Source: Candidatus Jordarchaeia archaeon (GTDB taxonomy: Archaea; Asgardarchaeota; Jordiarchaeia; Jordiarchaeales; Jordiarchaeaceae). Taken from it: DNA of 37,827 bases. This document shows positions 17,726-26,377 of this stretch, piece by piece; the first letter of the stretch is position 1, and every line of letters begins with the position of its first letter. Location: the NCBI GenBank assembly GCA_029856435.1, contig JAHQXB010000043.1:1-37827 (forward strand), read 5' to 3'. The translations under genes and the position numbers were made by a program. The notes below the pieces were generated by a model. That model was not told the origin of the DNA. It was given only the letters and a program-made list of their open reading frames with translations, and searched no databases.

Positions 17726-19447
17726 TCATTCCTCCTTAATTGTAACTTTTTTGTTTAAAGCCTCAAACTCCTTTAGAAAAATCGGCTGATTAGTAAAGGC
17801 GTTTGTAGCCTTTTCATATAACCTCTTTATTCTATCTTTGTCACCCGCCCGCATGTAATGTTCAAAGGCTTTGTGATAAAAAACTCGAGCCATCATTTTG
17901 AAGCCCATACCATCATATTCGTCTCCAATTTCCTCGTAAATTAAAGCAGCACTCCTAGCTACGGAGCGGGCCTTCCACTCCACACCCAATGCGGCAAAGA
18001 GTTCCGAAGCGTGGGAAAGAAGGAATCGTGAATAGAAGCGTTTACCCTTACCCTCAAAAAGTTCAGCGGCCTTCTCCAGAATCATTCCCGCCCGCTCCCT
18101 ATCCCCCAACCTTTCATAAATACTTACAGTTATCCGGAAAAGCTGAAAAGATTCACTATAAAGCTTCTTCTCCATAGCAGAGTATGCATAAACCTCGGCG
18201 TTTGCAGCAATCTCTAAGGCAAGGGCCGGTTTATCCTGAGAAATCAACATGTTCGCTGAATCCCTCAACCATTCAAAATAAATACGATCCAACCTCTCCC
18301 TAGTCTCTATCATCCTTCCAATAACCTTCAACAACGTTCTTGCTCGGCCATAAATCTGATCCACGTTTACAAGAAGCCTCAACATTTCATAGATGGCTTC
18401 AGACTTGAGCCACACCGTGGACTCATCAACCTCCACTATGCCCTCTCCAACCAAGAGGTTTAGAACCTCCCGACTGGTTTTCTTATCACCCTCCTGACTT
18501 ATCTCCTCTATGGGAACCATGTTAAATTTTTGCGAAACAATCCTCTCTATTACCGTCTCCTTTTCCACAGTGAGATCAGTTATAGCATTGAGAGCATTAT
18601 CTTGGATCTTTCCATTTACCATTCGAAAAAGTTCTACGCTTGGCTGAGAACCACTCTTAACGGTTTCCCGCAGCAAGCCACACATAAACAAGGCTAGTTT
18701 GAAAGGAATACCCCCCGAAGCTTTGGTTAATTCCTCCTTAAGAGCATCATCAATTTTGATTCCAGTTAAAGCCTGATATTTCTGTATTAACAGTCGAATA
18801 TCTTGGGTGGAGAAAACATCCAACTCCACAACATAAAAGAGTTCAGGCCTATCACCTATCAAAGCCTCAAGAAACCTTCTGTCCACGCAGAGCACAAAAA
18901 ACAAGTTAAATTTCATTTCGCCCAGTTTAGCTGCCACCTCTCTCAATAGAAGATAAGCGGTCTCGTAACCCAACCAGGCGAAACGCTCAAAATCGTCGCA
19001 GAAAAACATCAAAGTCCTGCGAAGCTTTTCCTGAACCTTATCCATATCCTCAAAAAACTGCTTCAAAAAGTATTCCAGCTCACCTTCCCCAAGCTCCTTG
19101 GACACGGGGGGAGCCGCAACATATTTTTTTTCTCCCATAAACTTTTTCCTAGCCTCAGGAGCATAACCATCAACAGTCTTCTTAACATCATCAAAAAACA
19201 CTCTCACATTGGACGCAGAAACCCTTCTAACCACCACTTCGATGCCTTCCTTTTCCGCTATCTGCGTAAACCTTTTTAGCAGGGAAGACTTTCCAATACC
19301 GGGAATCCCAGTTATAACGAAAATCCTCCTATCCTCAGAACCAGTCTTCGCCCGAGAAATAAAGTCCTGAAACAAGCTAACCTCTCTGGTTCTACCCGTA
19401 AAAAGCTCCCTATCAACAGGCTCAACACAACTAATTTTCTTCTCCAA
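17726..19447 (-). CDS. STAND/AAA-type ATPase with winged-helix and TPR-like tail
   Basis: The start chosen is the TTG at 19445-19447 (M-EKKISCVEPVDRELFTGR), five bases after GGTGG; the frame is open to an ATG at 19510, but that stretch has no ribosome-binding site and looks like AT-rich promoter. From this start, 'FTGRTREVSLF' precedes Walker A GIPGIGKSS (47-55). Walker B is LMFFCDD (about 146-152), and 'NLFFVLCVDRRFLEAL' is the sensor strand. 'ASGGIPFKLALFMCGLL' is typical of AAA_16/STAND ATPases of the archaeal DUF-ATPase group. Then follow a winged-helix region (about 305-360) and helical TPR-like repeats (about 400-570). STAND ATPases act as nucleotide-controlled switches. As first gene of the coiled-coil operon, it is the likely motor or switch for the two coiled-coil proteins. 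Confidence 0.85.
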   Translation of the reverse strand: MEKKISCVEPVDRELFTGRTREVSLFQDFISRAKTGSEDRRIFVITGIPGIGKSSLLKRFTQIAEKEGIEVVVRRVSASNVRVFFDDVKKTVDGYAPEARKKFMGEKKYVAAPPVSKELGEGELEYFLKQFFEDMDKVQEKLRRTLMFFCDDFERFAWLGYETAYLLLREVAAKLGEMKFNLFFVLCVDRRFLEALIGDRPELFYVVELDVFSTQDIRLLIQKYQALTGIKIDDALKEELTKASGGIPFKLALFMCGLLRETVKSGSQPSVELFRMVNGKIQDNALNAITDLTVEKETVIERIVSQKFNMVPIEEISQEGDKKTSREVLNLLVGEGIVEVDESTVWLKSEAIYEMLRLLVNVDQIYGRARTLLKVIGRMIETRERLDRIYFEWLRDSANMLISQDKPALALEIAANAEVYAYSAMEKKLYSESFQLFRITVSIYERLGDRERAGMILEKAAELFEGKGKRFYSRFLLSHASELFAALGVEWKARSVARSAALIYEEIGDEYDGMGFKMMARVFYHKAFEHYMRAGDKDRIKRLYEKATNAFTNQPIFLKEFEALNKKVTIKEE

Positions 19448-19616
19448 AATAACCACCAACCAAAAATGAACACTAAACAAAAATAATAGAGAAAAACGAT
19501 AAATAAACATTTTTTAACTAAACCAGAAAAGGGGAAAAGTTTAGAATAGAATTTCACAAAAACAAAATTATACATCCTCAGCACAAAATCCCAAGCTTAG
19601 AGAGGAGGAAATAGTT

Positions 19617-20429
19617 TTGAGGGCAAACCTAGATGGTTTTCAAATGTACTATGAAGATGTGGGTAAAGGGGCGCCAGTGATTTTTATTCACGGGTGGGGC
19701 GGAGACTCCAGAGAGTGGAAACTCGTTATACCTGAACTGGCCAAAGAGATTAGATGCATAGCCGTTGACCTCAGGGGCCATGGACAATCGGATAAACCTA
19801 ATGAACCCTATACCCAGTCCCTTTTTGCCAGGGACTTGATATCTTTGCTAAACTATTTGGGCATAGATCGCGCATACTTTTGCGGTGCCAGCATGGGAGG
19901 ATACGTGGCTCAAAAAGTTGTTTTGACTTATCCCCAAAGAGTCAGAGGACTAATATTGGTAGGCGCATCACCCTACATTCCAGAGCAAACCGTAAAAGTT
20001 TCGGGAAAATGGGCGGAAACCCTCCTGGGCAAGGGGTTGGAAGCCTTCGTAGAAGCCCAAGTCAAAGACGTTTTTCATCCCGCCTTTGCCAGACGACACA
20101 AAGAAACAATCGATATCTTTCGGGAGAGTAAGCGGGTGCCACCCTCTGAAGTTTCAGGATTAATAAATAAGGGCATGCAGATTGAGCCCATAGACTTCAG
20201 GAAAAGTCTGAGGGAAATTAAGGCGCCCACCCTAATTATCCACGGGCGCGACGACCAAATAGTTCCAGTAGAATATGCGGAACATATGCACAAACAAATC
20301 CCCAACTCCCAGCTAGCAGTCCTCCCACTTTGTGGCCACCTACCCGTAATGGAACGACCAACATATTTCGCGGACCTACTGCTCTACTTCATAGAAAAAA
20401 CAGAGAAAAAGGCCGGGAGGAGAAAATGA
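19617..20429 (+). CDS. Alpha/beta hydrolase
   Basis: This 270-residue alpha/beta-hydrolase has oxyanion motif HGWGG (25-29), nucleophile elbow G-A-S92-M-G-G, acid D212 or D213 in GRDDQIVP, and catalytic H241 in CGHLPVMERP. The serine nucleophile makes it an esterase- or C-C-hydrolase-type enzyme (MhpC/BioH/menaquinone-SHCHC-like range), not an epoxide hydrolase. The start is TTG, with GAGAGGAGG eight bases upstream. It is divergent from the giant coiled-coil operon and shares a 169-bp promoter region with it. The substrate is unknown. Confidence 0.9.
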   Translation: MRANLDGFQMYYEDVGKGAPVIFIHGWGGDSREWKLVIPELAKEIRCIAVDLRGHGQSDKPNEPYTQSLFARDLISLLNYLGIDRAYFCGASMGGYVAQKVVLTYPQRVRGLILVGASPYIPEQTVKVSGKWAETLLGKGLEAFVEAQVKDVFHPAFARRHKETIDIFRESKRVPPSEVSGLINKGMQIEPIDFRKSLREIKAPTLIIHGRDDQIVPVEYAEHMHKQIPNSQLAVLPLCGHLPVMERPTYFADLLLYFIEKTEKKAGRRK

Positions 20430-20514
20430 ATCATTCATTTGCTCAAAAAAACATCCAAATAAATAAAATGGCACACACAAACATTTTGTATGAACGCCCG
20501 GCGAGTAAATATTC

Positions 20515-20566
20515 CTTACCTTAAAAGTTTTGGACCATACGATTTTTAACATTATTTTTTAAGGTA
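20515..20566. terminator. 11-bp perfect inverted repeat between convergent genes
   Basis: TTACCTTAAAA (20515-20525) and TTTTAAGGTAA (20556-20566) are perfect inverse copies 30 bases apart, in the gap between the hydrolase and the receiver gene. A run of T precedes the right arm. A bidirectional terminator hairpin is the simple reading; terminal repeats of a tiny mobile remnant are the alternative. Confidence 0.4.
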
Positions 20567-20645
20567 AACATGCACTACGCCTAAATTCTTAAGCTGATTG
20601 GCTATCTTAATCTAGAAGGCTAGTGTCTGCTTTAGAATTGTAGTT

Positions 20646-21098
20646 TTATTTGGAGGATTTGCCTAGTTCTCTGATTCTGGACTGTATGAACTCCAAAACT
20701 TTCTCTTCACCGTATTTTCTCTCTTCTTGTTGTTTTTTCAAAAGTTCTCTAACTGCTTTTAGGAGTTCTTCCATGTTTAGGGGTTTAAGTAGGTATCTAT
20801 CGGCGTTCCTATTTACGGCTTCTATGGCATTCTGCATAGTGGGGTAGCCGGTAATTATTATTTTAGCCATTTTTGGAACTGTTTCTTTCATCATGCTTAG
20901 CAATTTTGTTCCCTCTATGTCTGGAAGGCGAATGTCTACCAGTGCCAAGTTGTAGAAATTGTTTTCCGTTTTTTCTATCGCCTCCTTACCATTTCTAGCA
21001 GTATCAACGGTGTAGCCTTCCTCTTGAAGTATAGCAGTTAAAACTTTTCTTATGCTTTCATCATCGTCCACAATAAGAATCCTAGCGGGTTCACTCAT
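20646..21098 (-). CDS. Response-regulator receiver protein (single domain)
   Basis: A CheY-like receiver of 150 residues is seen. The acidic triad is DDD (11-13), phospho-acceptor D55 (LALVDIRLPD), T83 (IIITGYPT) and K105 (YLLKPLN), so all key residues are present. The tail (about 120-150) is a charged helix with no DNA-binding domain, so output is by protein contact. The start is ATG at 21098, preceded by GGTGA and overlapping the kinase stop by eight bases; the open frame could begin at GTG 21107. The overlap implies translational coupling to the kinase, its evident phosphodonor. Confidence 0.93.
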   Translation of the reverse strand: MSEPARILIVDDDESIRKVLTAILQEEGYTVDTARNGKEAIEKTENNFYNLALVDIRLPDIEGTKLLSMMKETVPKMAKIIITGYPTMQNAIEAVNRNADRYLLKPLNMEELLKAVRELLKKQQEERKYGEEKVLEFIQSRIRELGKSSK

Positions 21099-23811
21099 AA
21101 TTTTCACCGTCCTTAATTTTTCGTTTAATCGGAAGCGTTATCGTAATAGTGGTGCCCTTCCCAAGCAAACTTTCTAAAAGAATGGAGCCCCCGTGAGCCT
21201 CCACCAGTCGTTTACAGATTGGTAAGCCCATTCCAAGCCCCCTCGCCTTTGTAGTGAAGAGCGGGGCCCAAATTTTATCCAAAAGCTCAGGGGGCACTCC
21301 TCTTCCGGTGTCCGCAAAAATTATTTTTAAGTTACCGCCAGCCAATCTAGTTTCTATTGTGAGCTCGCCACCCTCCGGCATAGCATCAACACTGTTTTTA
21401 ACAATGTTCACAAACACTCTCTTCAGTTTCTCCACATCAACCATAACTACTGGATCATCAATAACCACTTTTGACACTCGAATATTGTCTGGCACATCCA
21501 CCAAACTTAAAGCCACATCCACAACGCTTTTAACACTGGCCTCAGCTAGTTCCAGTTGAACCTCTCCTGAATACTCCAGAAGATCCTCGACTATTTTATT
21601 AGAATACTGTACGTTTTTCTCGATTAGTTCAAACATTTCAGCTGTTTTCTCATCCATGCTTGAAGCCAGCTTCTTTTTCAAGTAATAAACAGCGCCAGCA
21701 ATGCCGGTCAAAGGGTTGCGGAGATCGTGGCCCACCATCATCGCCACCTCACCTATGGTGGCCAGTCTCTCCGACTTGAGAAGGGCTTCCTCCATCATTT
21801 TGCGTTCAGTTATATCTTTCGTTATCGCCACAAAACCTATGGGTTTGCCTGAAGCATCCCGCAAAACACTCGCAGACAACTCAGCCGGAAATTCTCGTCC
21901 ATCTCTAGTCAAAAGAGTATACTCAACATTACTCACAGAACCTAGCATCAAAGTTTTCATCAGATTACGATTGGCTTTTTCCCTATCTTTTTCAGCAATA
22001 TACTTGAAAGCACTTTGACCAATCACTTCCTCCCTAGATGAGAAACCGTGAACGTCCAAGGTTGCTTGGTTGCATTCAATCACATTTCCATTAAGGTCAG
22101 TGACGGTGATTGCATCTGGGGAGGAAGATAGAATGGTTCTAAGCTTCTCCTCGCTCTCCTTCAACTCCTTAGTCCTTTCTTCCACCATTGCCTCAAGACG
22201 CTCCGCATATTCCTTCAACTTCTTCTCCAACCTTTTACGCTCGGTTATGTCTCTTAAAAAGACCAAATCTGCGGTTTTCCCCTGAAAATTGATGCGCGCC
22301 GCGTTTATTTCTACGGGTAAGGGTGCGCCGTCTTTTTTTATGATTTCAATCTCATATATTGGTGGTACTTTTTTGCCCTCCAGTCGGTCATTGTATCTTT
22401 CAAGAACAAGTTCCCGGTAATCGGGAGCGACGAAATTCAAGAAATTAGCGCCTTTGAGTTCTTCAGGCGTGTATCCCGCAAGCTCTACTGAAGCAGTGTT
22501 AACAAATTTAAGTTTGCCGTCTTGGATTATTATGATACCATCCTTTGAGTTCTCAACCACAGCAGAATATTTAGCCTCTGATTCCCGCAACGCTTCCTCC
22601 GCAAGTTTACGCTCAGTAATATCCCTTGACACTGCAAGTATAGCTTTAGGCTTCCCATACGCATCCGCTATTACCGACATATTGGTCTCAATTGAAACGA
22701 CTGTGCCATCCATCTTAACTATTTTGTATTCAACGTTGCGTGCGCTACCTGTTTCAAGAAGACATCGCATAATCTCCAGTGCGTGTTGACGGTATTCAGG
22801 CGCTATAAATTCAAAACCATTTTTCCCAATCAACTCCTCTTCCTTTTCGCACCCTAATACCTTTAAGCCCTCCCTGTTAACCATAAGTATTTTGCCATCT
22901 AGGTCAGTGAGTGTGATTGGGTCGGGTGAAGTGTCAACCAGGCTACGATATTTTTCTTCGCTCTCCCGCAAAGCCTCCTCTGCACGCTTGCGTTTAGTGA
23001 CTTCTAAGGTGACCTCAACAACACCTATAATGTTTCCTTTTTCGTCTCTAACAGGATAACCGCGAATAAGCCAAATTCGCCCATCCGGGGCAACCATCTC
23101 TCCTTCCTGCGGTTGACCAGTTTCTAAAGATTTTGTCACTGGGCAGCCTACACAGGGTTTGCTGCGCTTCTGCCAAACTTCATAACAATAGCGTCCCACT
23201 AGTTGTTCTGCTGTTAAAGAAGCGGATGTGCCAGCAGTCCTATTTGTCCATACAATCCTATGATCCTTATCTTGATAAATAACATCCTCAGCTATACTAT
23301 CTAAGATTAGTGCTTTTTCCCGCTCAGCCTTTTTTAAAGCCTCCTCCATACGTTTACGCTCAGTTATGTCTATAACTACTCCTATTAAACCCACACACTT
23401 ATTTTCCCTAGTAAGGCGATTCGCAAGTATGGCGACTGGGAATGTGCTGCCATCCTTTCTACGAGCCGTGTACTCGATACTTCCCAGTTTCTCTCCCACA
23501 AGTACTCTTTGGAAATTTTTTACGGCTCTATCCAAATCTTCGGGAATTAACATTTGAAAGACATTTAAACCTTTATCATAGTCTTCCTGCGTGTAGCCAA
23601 ATGCTTTAAATGCGTAGCGGTTAGCAAAGGTAATATTGCCCTTGTCATCCGTTTCCCAAACAATTTGAGGTAAGGAATCAACCAATTCACGGAATCTATC
23701 TTCGTTCCGCCGAAGAAAATTCTCCATCCCCCCAACCTCACTGATTCCAAGCTGAAGTTGCCCATTAGCCTCCGATAATTTGGCGGTTTCCTTCAACACT
23801 ACTTCCTCCAA
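21091..23811 (-). CDS. Soluble multi-PAS sensor histidine kinase
   Basis: The sequence, counted from the TTG at 23811, holds five PAS/PAC units at about 37-152, 163-275, 285-400, 412-525 and 553-672, most ending in D-I-T-E-R-K. The second carries a C220-x2-C223 pair (KPCVGCP), so it could bind a metal or sense redox. HisKA has the phospho-acceptor H695 (MMVGHDLRNPL). HATPase_c has N806 (NIVKNSVDA), DTGRG (834-838) and GLGMGLP (858-864). No transmembrane helix is present, so it senses a cytoplasmic cue. The first residues (ETAKLSEANGQLQLGISEV) match the linker that normally precedes PAS in such kinases, so the true protein probably begins further upstream, in the frame at 23765-23968. ATG at 23727 is a possible internal start. 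The receiver gene follows with overlap. Confidence 0.9.
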   Translation of the reverse strand: MEEVVLKETAKLSEANGQLQLGISEVGGMENFLRRNEDRFRELVDSLPQIVWETDDKGNITFANRYAFKAFGYTQEDYDKGLNVFQMLIPEDLDRAVKNFQRVLVGEKLGSIEYTARRKDGSTFPVAILANRLTRENKCVGLIGVVIDITERKRMEEALKKAEREKALILDSIAEDVIYQDKDHRIVWTNRTAGTSASLTAEQLVGRYCYEVWQKRSKPCVGCPVTKSLETGQPQEGEMVAPDGRIWLIRGYPVRDEKGNIIGVVEVTLEVTKRKRAEEALRESEEKYRSLVDTSPDPITLTDLDGKILMVNREGLKVLGCEKEEELIGKNGFEFIAPEYRQHALEIMRCLLETGSARNVEYKIVKMDGTVVSIETNMSVIADAYGKPKAILAVSRDITERKLAEEALRESEAKYSAVVENSKDGIIIIQDGKLKFVNTASVELAGYTPEELKGANFLNFVAPDYRELVLERYNDRLEGKKVPPIYEIEIIKKDGAPLPVEINAARINFQGKTADLVFLRDITERKRLEKKLKEYAERLEAMVEERTKELKESEEKLRTILSSSPDAITVTDLNGNVIECNQATLDVHGFSSREEVIGQSAFKYIAEKDREKANRNLMKTLMLGSVSNVEYTLLTRDGREFPAELSASVLRDASGKPIGFVAITKDITERKMMEEALLKSERLATIGEVAMMVGHDLRNPLTGIAGAVYYLKKKLASSMDEKTAEMFELIEKNVQYSNKIVEDLLEYSGEVQLELAEASVKSVVDVALSLVDVPDNIRVSKVVIDDPVVMVDVEKLKRVFVNIVKNSVDAMPEGGELTIETRLAGGNLKIIFADTGRGVPPELLDKIWAPLFTTKARGLGMGLPICKRLVEAHGGSILLESLLGKGTTITITLPIKRKIKDGENYE

Positions 23812-23968
23812 CTTTTTTCATTCTTTCTATAACTTCTTTGGGAGCACGCTTCAAATTAGAGAAGGTTCTGGAAATATTCAGCCCTAAACTAGGCGGAGTC
23901 TCATCCCTTACCAACATAGTATTTTCATCCATGCTACCTACAACTCCGATGCTACTATTTTTGCCCAT
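23765..23968 (-). CDS. Short ORF, probably the frameshifted N-terminus of the histidine kinase
   Basis: This 67-codon frame begins at ATG 23968, overlapping the preceding stop by 14 bases, and ends inside the kinase start. Its second half (SNLKRAPKEVIERMKK) would join the kinase frame as VIERMKKLEEVVLKETAKLS, a smooth coiled-coil linker, if one A were removed from the AAAAAA run at 23813-23818. The likely explanations are an assembly error, a real frameshift mutation or programmed slippage. The N-terminal 30 residues match no domain I know. As an independent small protein it would have no obvious role. Confidence 0.55.
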   Translation of the reverse strand: MGKNSSIGVVGSMDENTMLVRDETPPSLGLNISRTFSNLKRAPKEVIERMKKVGGSSVEGNRQIIGG

Positions 23969-24314
23969 CTTTTCCCATGGAACTATTACCTCTCAACTCA
24001 GTTATATAGTCTAGAAAGTCGTAGCCTTCCTTCTCTTCATATTTTAACCCAAGCACTAAGTGCAAGTTCTTCAGAACCAGTCTCTCAATAGGGGAGGACG
24101 CGAAACCAAGAATGCTTCTTAGTGCTCCAATTAGAACCTTAACTCTTTCAGGGCCCTCTTCACTTTTTGGATAGCTTTCAGTCACGTATACATAAATGGT
24201 CTTTGCTGCCTCTTCACCGAGAATCATTTTTAATTTGCCAATAATTGTTTTTAGAACTAAATCATCGAGGCCTTTCCCGCTCAAGGGCTCCGAAGTATGT
24301 CCATTGGACTTCAT
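23955..24314 (-). CDS. NitrOD5-like domain protein
   Basis: The protein has about 119 residues. The C-terminal 85, including 'IERLVLKNLHLVLGLKYEEK' then EGYDFLDYITELR, resemble the NitrOD5 output domain known from archaeal signal-transduction proteins of Thaumarchaeota and Bathyarchaeota; I recognise this from memory. The start is ATG 24314, with GGAAG seven bases upstream. The frame is open to a TTG at 24362, but a TATA box (24345-24350) lies inside that stretch. It is the first gene of the kinase operon and overlaps the next ORF by 14 bases. It may be the output or adaptor partner of the kinase and receiver. Confidence 0.65.
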   Translation of the reverse strand: MKSNGHTSEPLSGKGLDDLVLKTIIGKLKMILGEEAAKTIYVYVTESYPKSEEGPERVKVLIGALRSILGFASSPIERLVLKNLHLVLGLKYEEKEGYDFLDYITELRGNSSMGKDGQK

Positions 24315-24342
24315 GCCGCTTCTTCCAAGCAGCTTTACTTTA

Positions 24343-24352
24343 CATATATAAC
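24343..24352 (-). promoter_or_regulatory. TATA box of the kinase operon
   Basis: On the minus strand GTTATATATG lies about 33 bases upstream of the ATG at 24314, giving a leader of a few bases. It also lies within the frame that would extend the NitrOD5-like protein, arguing against the longer start. Confidence 0.45.
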
Positions 24353-24454
24353 AGTTTTTCAAATAAGACTTTCCTAAACCCGCCTACCAGGCAACATTTA
24401 ACAGAAGTTATAAAATGCGAATTGTAGAAATAGAGAAATGTCGAGGTGTAGAAC

Positions 24455-25672
24455 CTATAGGCGGACGTCTCTGAGAAGAGTAATAATATTGTTTCTTCCC
24501 CGAGGCTCCCTCTTAATGAAGCCCTTCTTCTCCAATATGGAAAGCGTGATGCTCACCTTAGCTTTACTATAATTGGTGGCCTTCTGAATCTCCTTCTGCG
24601 TGACACGCTTATTTTCAGATGAAGCGATAACTCGGAGAATCTCAATCTCTGCCTCGTTAAGCAGGGTGAGAGAAGTGTCAGTCACCGTTTCAACCAGTTT
24701 TGTTCTATGATAAAGATAGAAAACAAACATCCCAATAACAAGACCCAACAAAAAAATAGCAACAAAAAGTGAGGGACTAGAAGAGGTGGGGTATAAAACT
24801 GGAAAATAAAGTATTTGTGGTATCAGGGCCGCATCTGAGAGTTGGTATCGTATCACAAAAAGCTCGGTGCTCCCCTCATCTAATTTTAAGCTCCACTGGA
24901 AAAGTAAAGAGGAACCATCTGTAAAGTTTAAACTATCTATGGGATAGAGGGGGTCGACACCGGAATACAAAAACCTCTCAGGCGGAAGCTTCACCCGGAA
25001 AACTATATTTTTCATGTTAACATCCGCTTTGAGCATGTAAGAAAACTGAGTGTAACTGGTGGTAAGTGAAACCACCTGGGAAGTATCAAAATCAACAGTA
25101 AAATTATAAAAAGAATTGGGCTCAAGATTAGATACATTCAGACGAACAACAGTTTTGGTAGACAAAGTATCAATTATCGTGTCATAAAGCGGCCCAGTTT
25201 TATTTTCCACCCGGAGGTTTATGATATTGGTTAAACTGAAGGAAACGTTTAACTCATCTATAGGTGTGGCTCCCGTATTATTTGCGGAGAAAAAGCAAGA
25301 GAAATGAGCAGTATCATTATCATAAAGGATAATATTAAACTCCACATCAACATACTCAAACGAAGAAGGAGACTTAACAGTCAAGAATGGAGAATCACAG
25401 TAATGATAAAGAGGAGAAATGCAAAAAGAACTGTTGTGAAATTGTCCATAGGAAAGATATGAAAAACAGGCGAAAAGTAAAACAAGTATCACAATTAAAA
25501 AGAATGCTCCCTTTAGACGAGTATACCCCACTGGACTTTTTAATATAGGAACACTAGCACACATTAAAACACCGTCAAGCGAACTTACTCCTATTCTACA
25601 TTTCCTGCAGATTACTTTAAGTTTTACCAATAGGGCACAAAAATAAATAACCGCCATTTTTGACCAGCCCAT
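24455..25672 (-). CDS. Membrane-anchored winged-helix regulator
   Basis: From the ATG at 25672 the frame has 405 residues. A hydrophobic segment (GAFFLIVILVLLFACFSYL, about 55-73) precedes an extracellular beta-rich domain with many N-x-S/T sequons (about 80-298), then a second membrane segment (about 300-320). A cytoplasmic C-terminal winged helix (about 338-405) follows, with 'VTQKEIQKATNYSKAKVSIT' as the HTH and 'LEKKGFIKREPRG' as the wing. This layout is a one-component surface sensor, common in archaea. The first 36 residues are unlike the rest, and no ribosome-binding site decides the start; ATG at 25564 is equally likely. The decayed IS605-like remnant lies just upstream. Confidence 0.8.
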   Translation of the reverse strand: MGWSKMAVIYFCALLVKLKVICRKCRIGVSSLDGVLMCASVPILKSPVGYTRLKGAFFLIVILVLLFACFSYLSYGQFHNSSFCISPLYHYCDSPFLTVKSPSSFEYVDVEFNIILYDNDTAHFSCFFSANNTGATPIDELNVSFSLTNIINLRVENKTGPLYDTIIDTLSTKTVVRLNVSNLEPNSFYNFTVDFDTSQVVSLTTSYTQFSYMLKADVNMKNIVFRVKLPPERFLYSGVDPLYPIDSLNFTDGSSLLFQWSLKLDEGSTELFVIRYQLSDAALIPQILYFPVLYPTSSSPSLFVAIFLLGLVIGMFVFYLYHRTKLVETVTDTSLTLLNEAEIEILRVIASSENKRVTQKEIQKATNYSKAKVSITLSILEKKGFIKREPRGRNNIITLLRDVRL

Positions 25673-25894
25673 TGTGAAGCATTACAAACACGAAAACAAG
25701 CATGGTCCAGCAGTGAATCTATGGTTTACTAAAGGTGATTTTCCTGCTTTGTTTCTTCCCACCGCCATCCTAAAAGGTGCTGTTCTTATGCTTCTCGACC
25801 CGCTAGGCTTAAAGTACCATTTGCAAACTATATTTGAAAATATCCCCTTCAAACAAGACCCTGAAGGAGCTTTGAATTAAAATTAGAATCGGAG

Positions 25895-26285
25895 GGAATA
25901 GTGACCTCCTCCACTATTTGAAAATGGTGGCTTCCAAGTTTCGTTCACCATTTCCCGCTTGTCGCCAAGGCGGCTTTTTATGGATGCTTGCGAGGTTGCA
26001 CCTCTACCTTCAAGGCTTTAACGGTACACAGACCAACGCCTCTCAGGCTTATCTCCCTCTTCCTTGTGCTTCAGGGCTTGGTCACCTAGTGAATGGTACT
26101 CCAGTCAAGACCCTATGCCAGACGTCGAGACTAGCATTCGTTCGTTGCCGAACGTATCGAAGCCCTTTTTGGGTATCCCAAGCTTCATCCGCACAGCGTG
26201 GCTTGGGTTTCTCCGATTGTTCCACTTGTGGAACATTTTGATATTCTGTTCACTTCGCCGGCTTTACCTCGATTCATCCACGTTT
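25895..26285 (-). mobile_element. Decayed IS200/IS605 (TnpB) 3' end with guide-RNA-like hairpin
   Basis: On the minus strand, 26280 down to a stop at 26185 reads NRISKCSTSGTIGETQ, close to a TnpB zinc-ribbon knuckle (K-C-S-x-C-G-x-I-G-E) but with serine in place of the second cysteine. Downstream the frame is broken. At the far end, 25901-25930 (minus strand) reads GAAGCCACC-loop-GTGG then AGGAGGTCAC. This is the form of an IS605 right end and TnpB guide-RNA scaffold: stem CCAC.ATTT / AAATAGTGG with one mismatch. No TnpA and no intact TnpB are present, so the element is dead. The ORFs of 107 and 105 codons on the opposite strand are shadows. Confidence 0.5.
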
Positions 26286-26377
26286 GAAAACGTTGGTCTT
26301 CTTGAGGTGGTCTTTATAAAGGGTTCGTTGATAGCTGGTAAATTTTGGGAAAGTTTTTGGTGGGATCAAGTAATAAA

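Noticed and set aside
19448-19510. N-terminal membrane anchor of the ATPase (extended ATG start)
   Set aside because: No ribosome-binding site, very T-rich promoter-like bases, and a TTG with GGTGG follows at 19447.
25674-25880. 68-codon plus-strand ORF beside the membrane regulator
   Set aside because: GTG start without ribosome-binding site and no recognisable domain.
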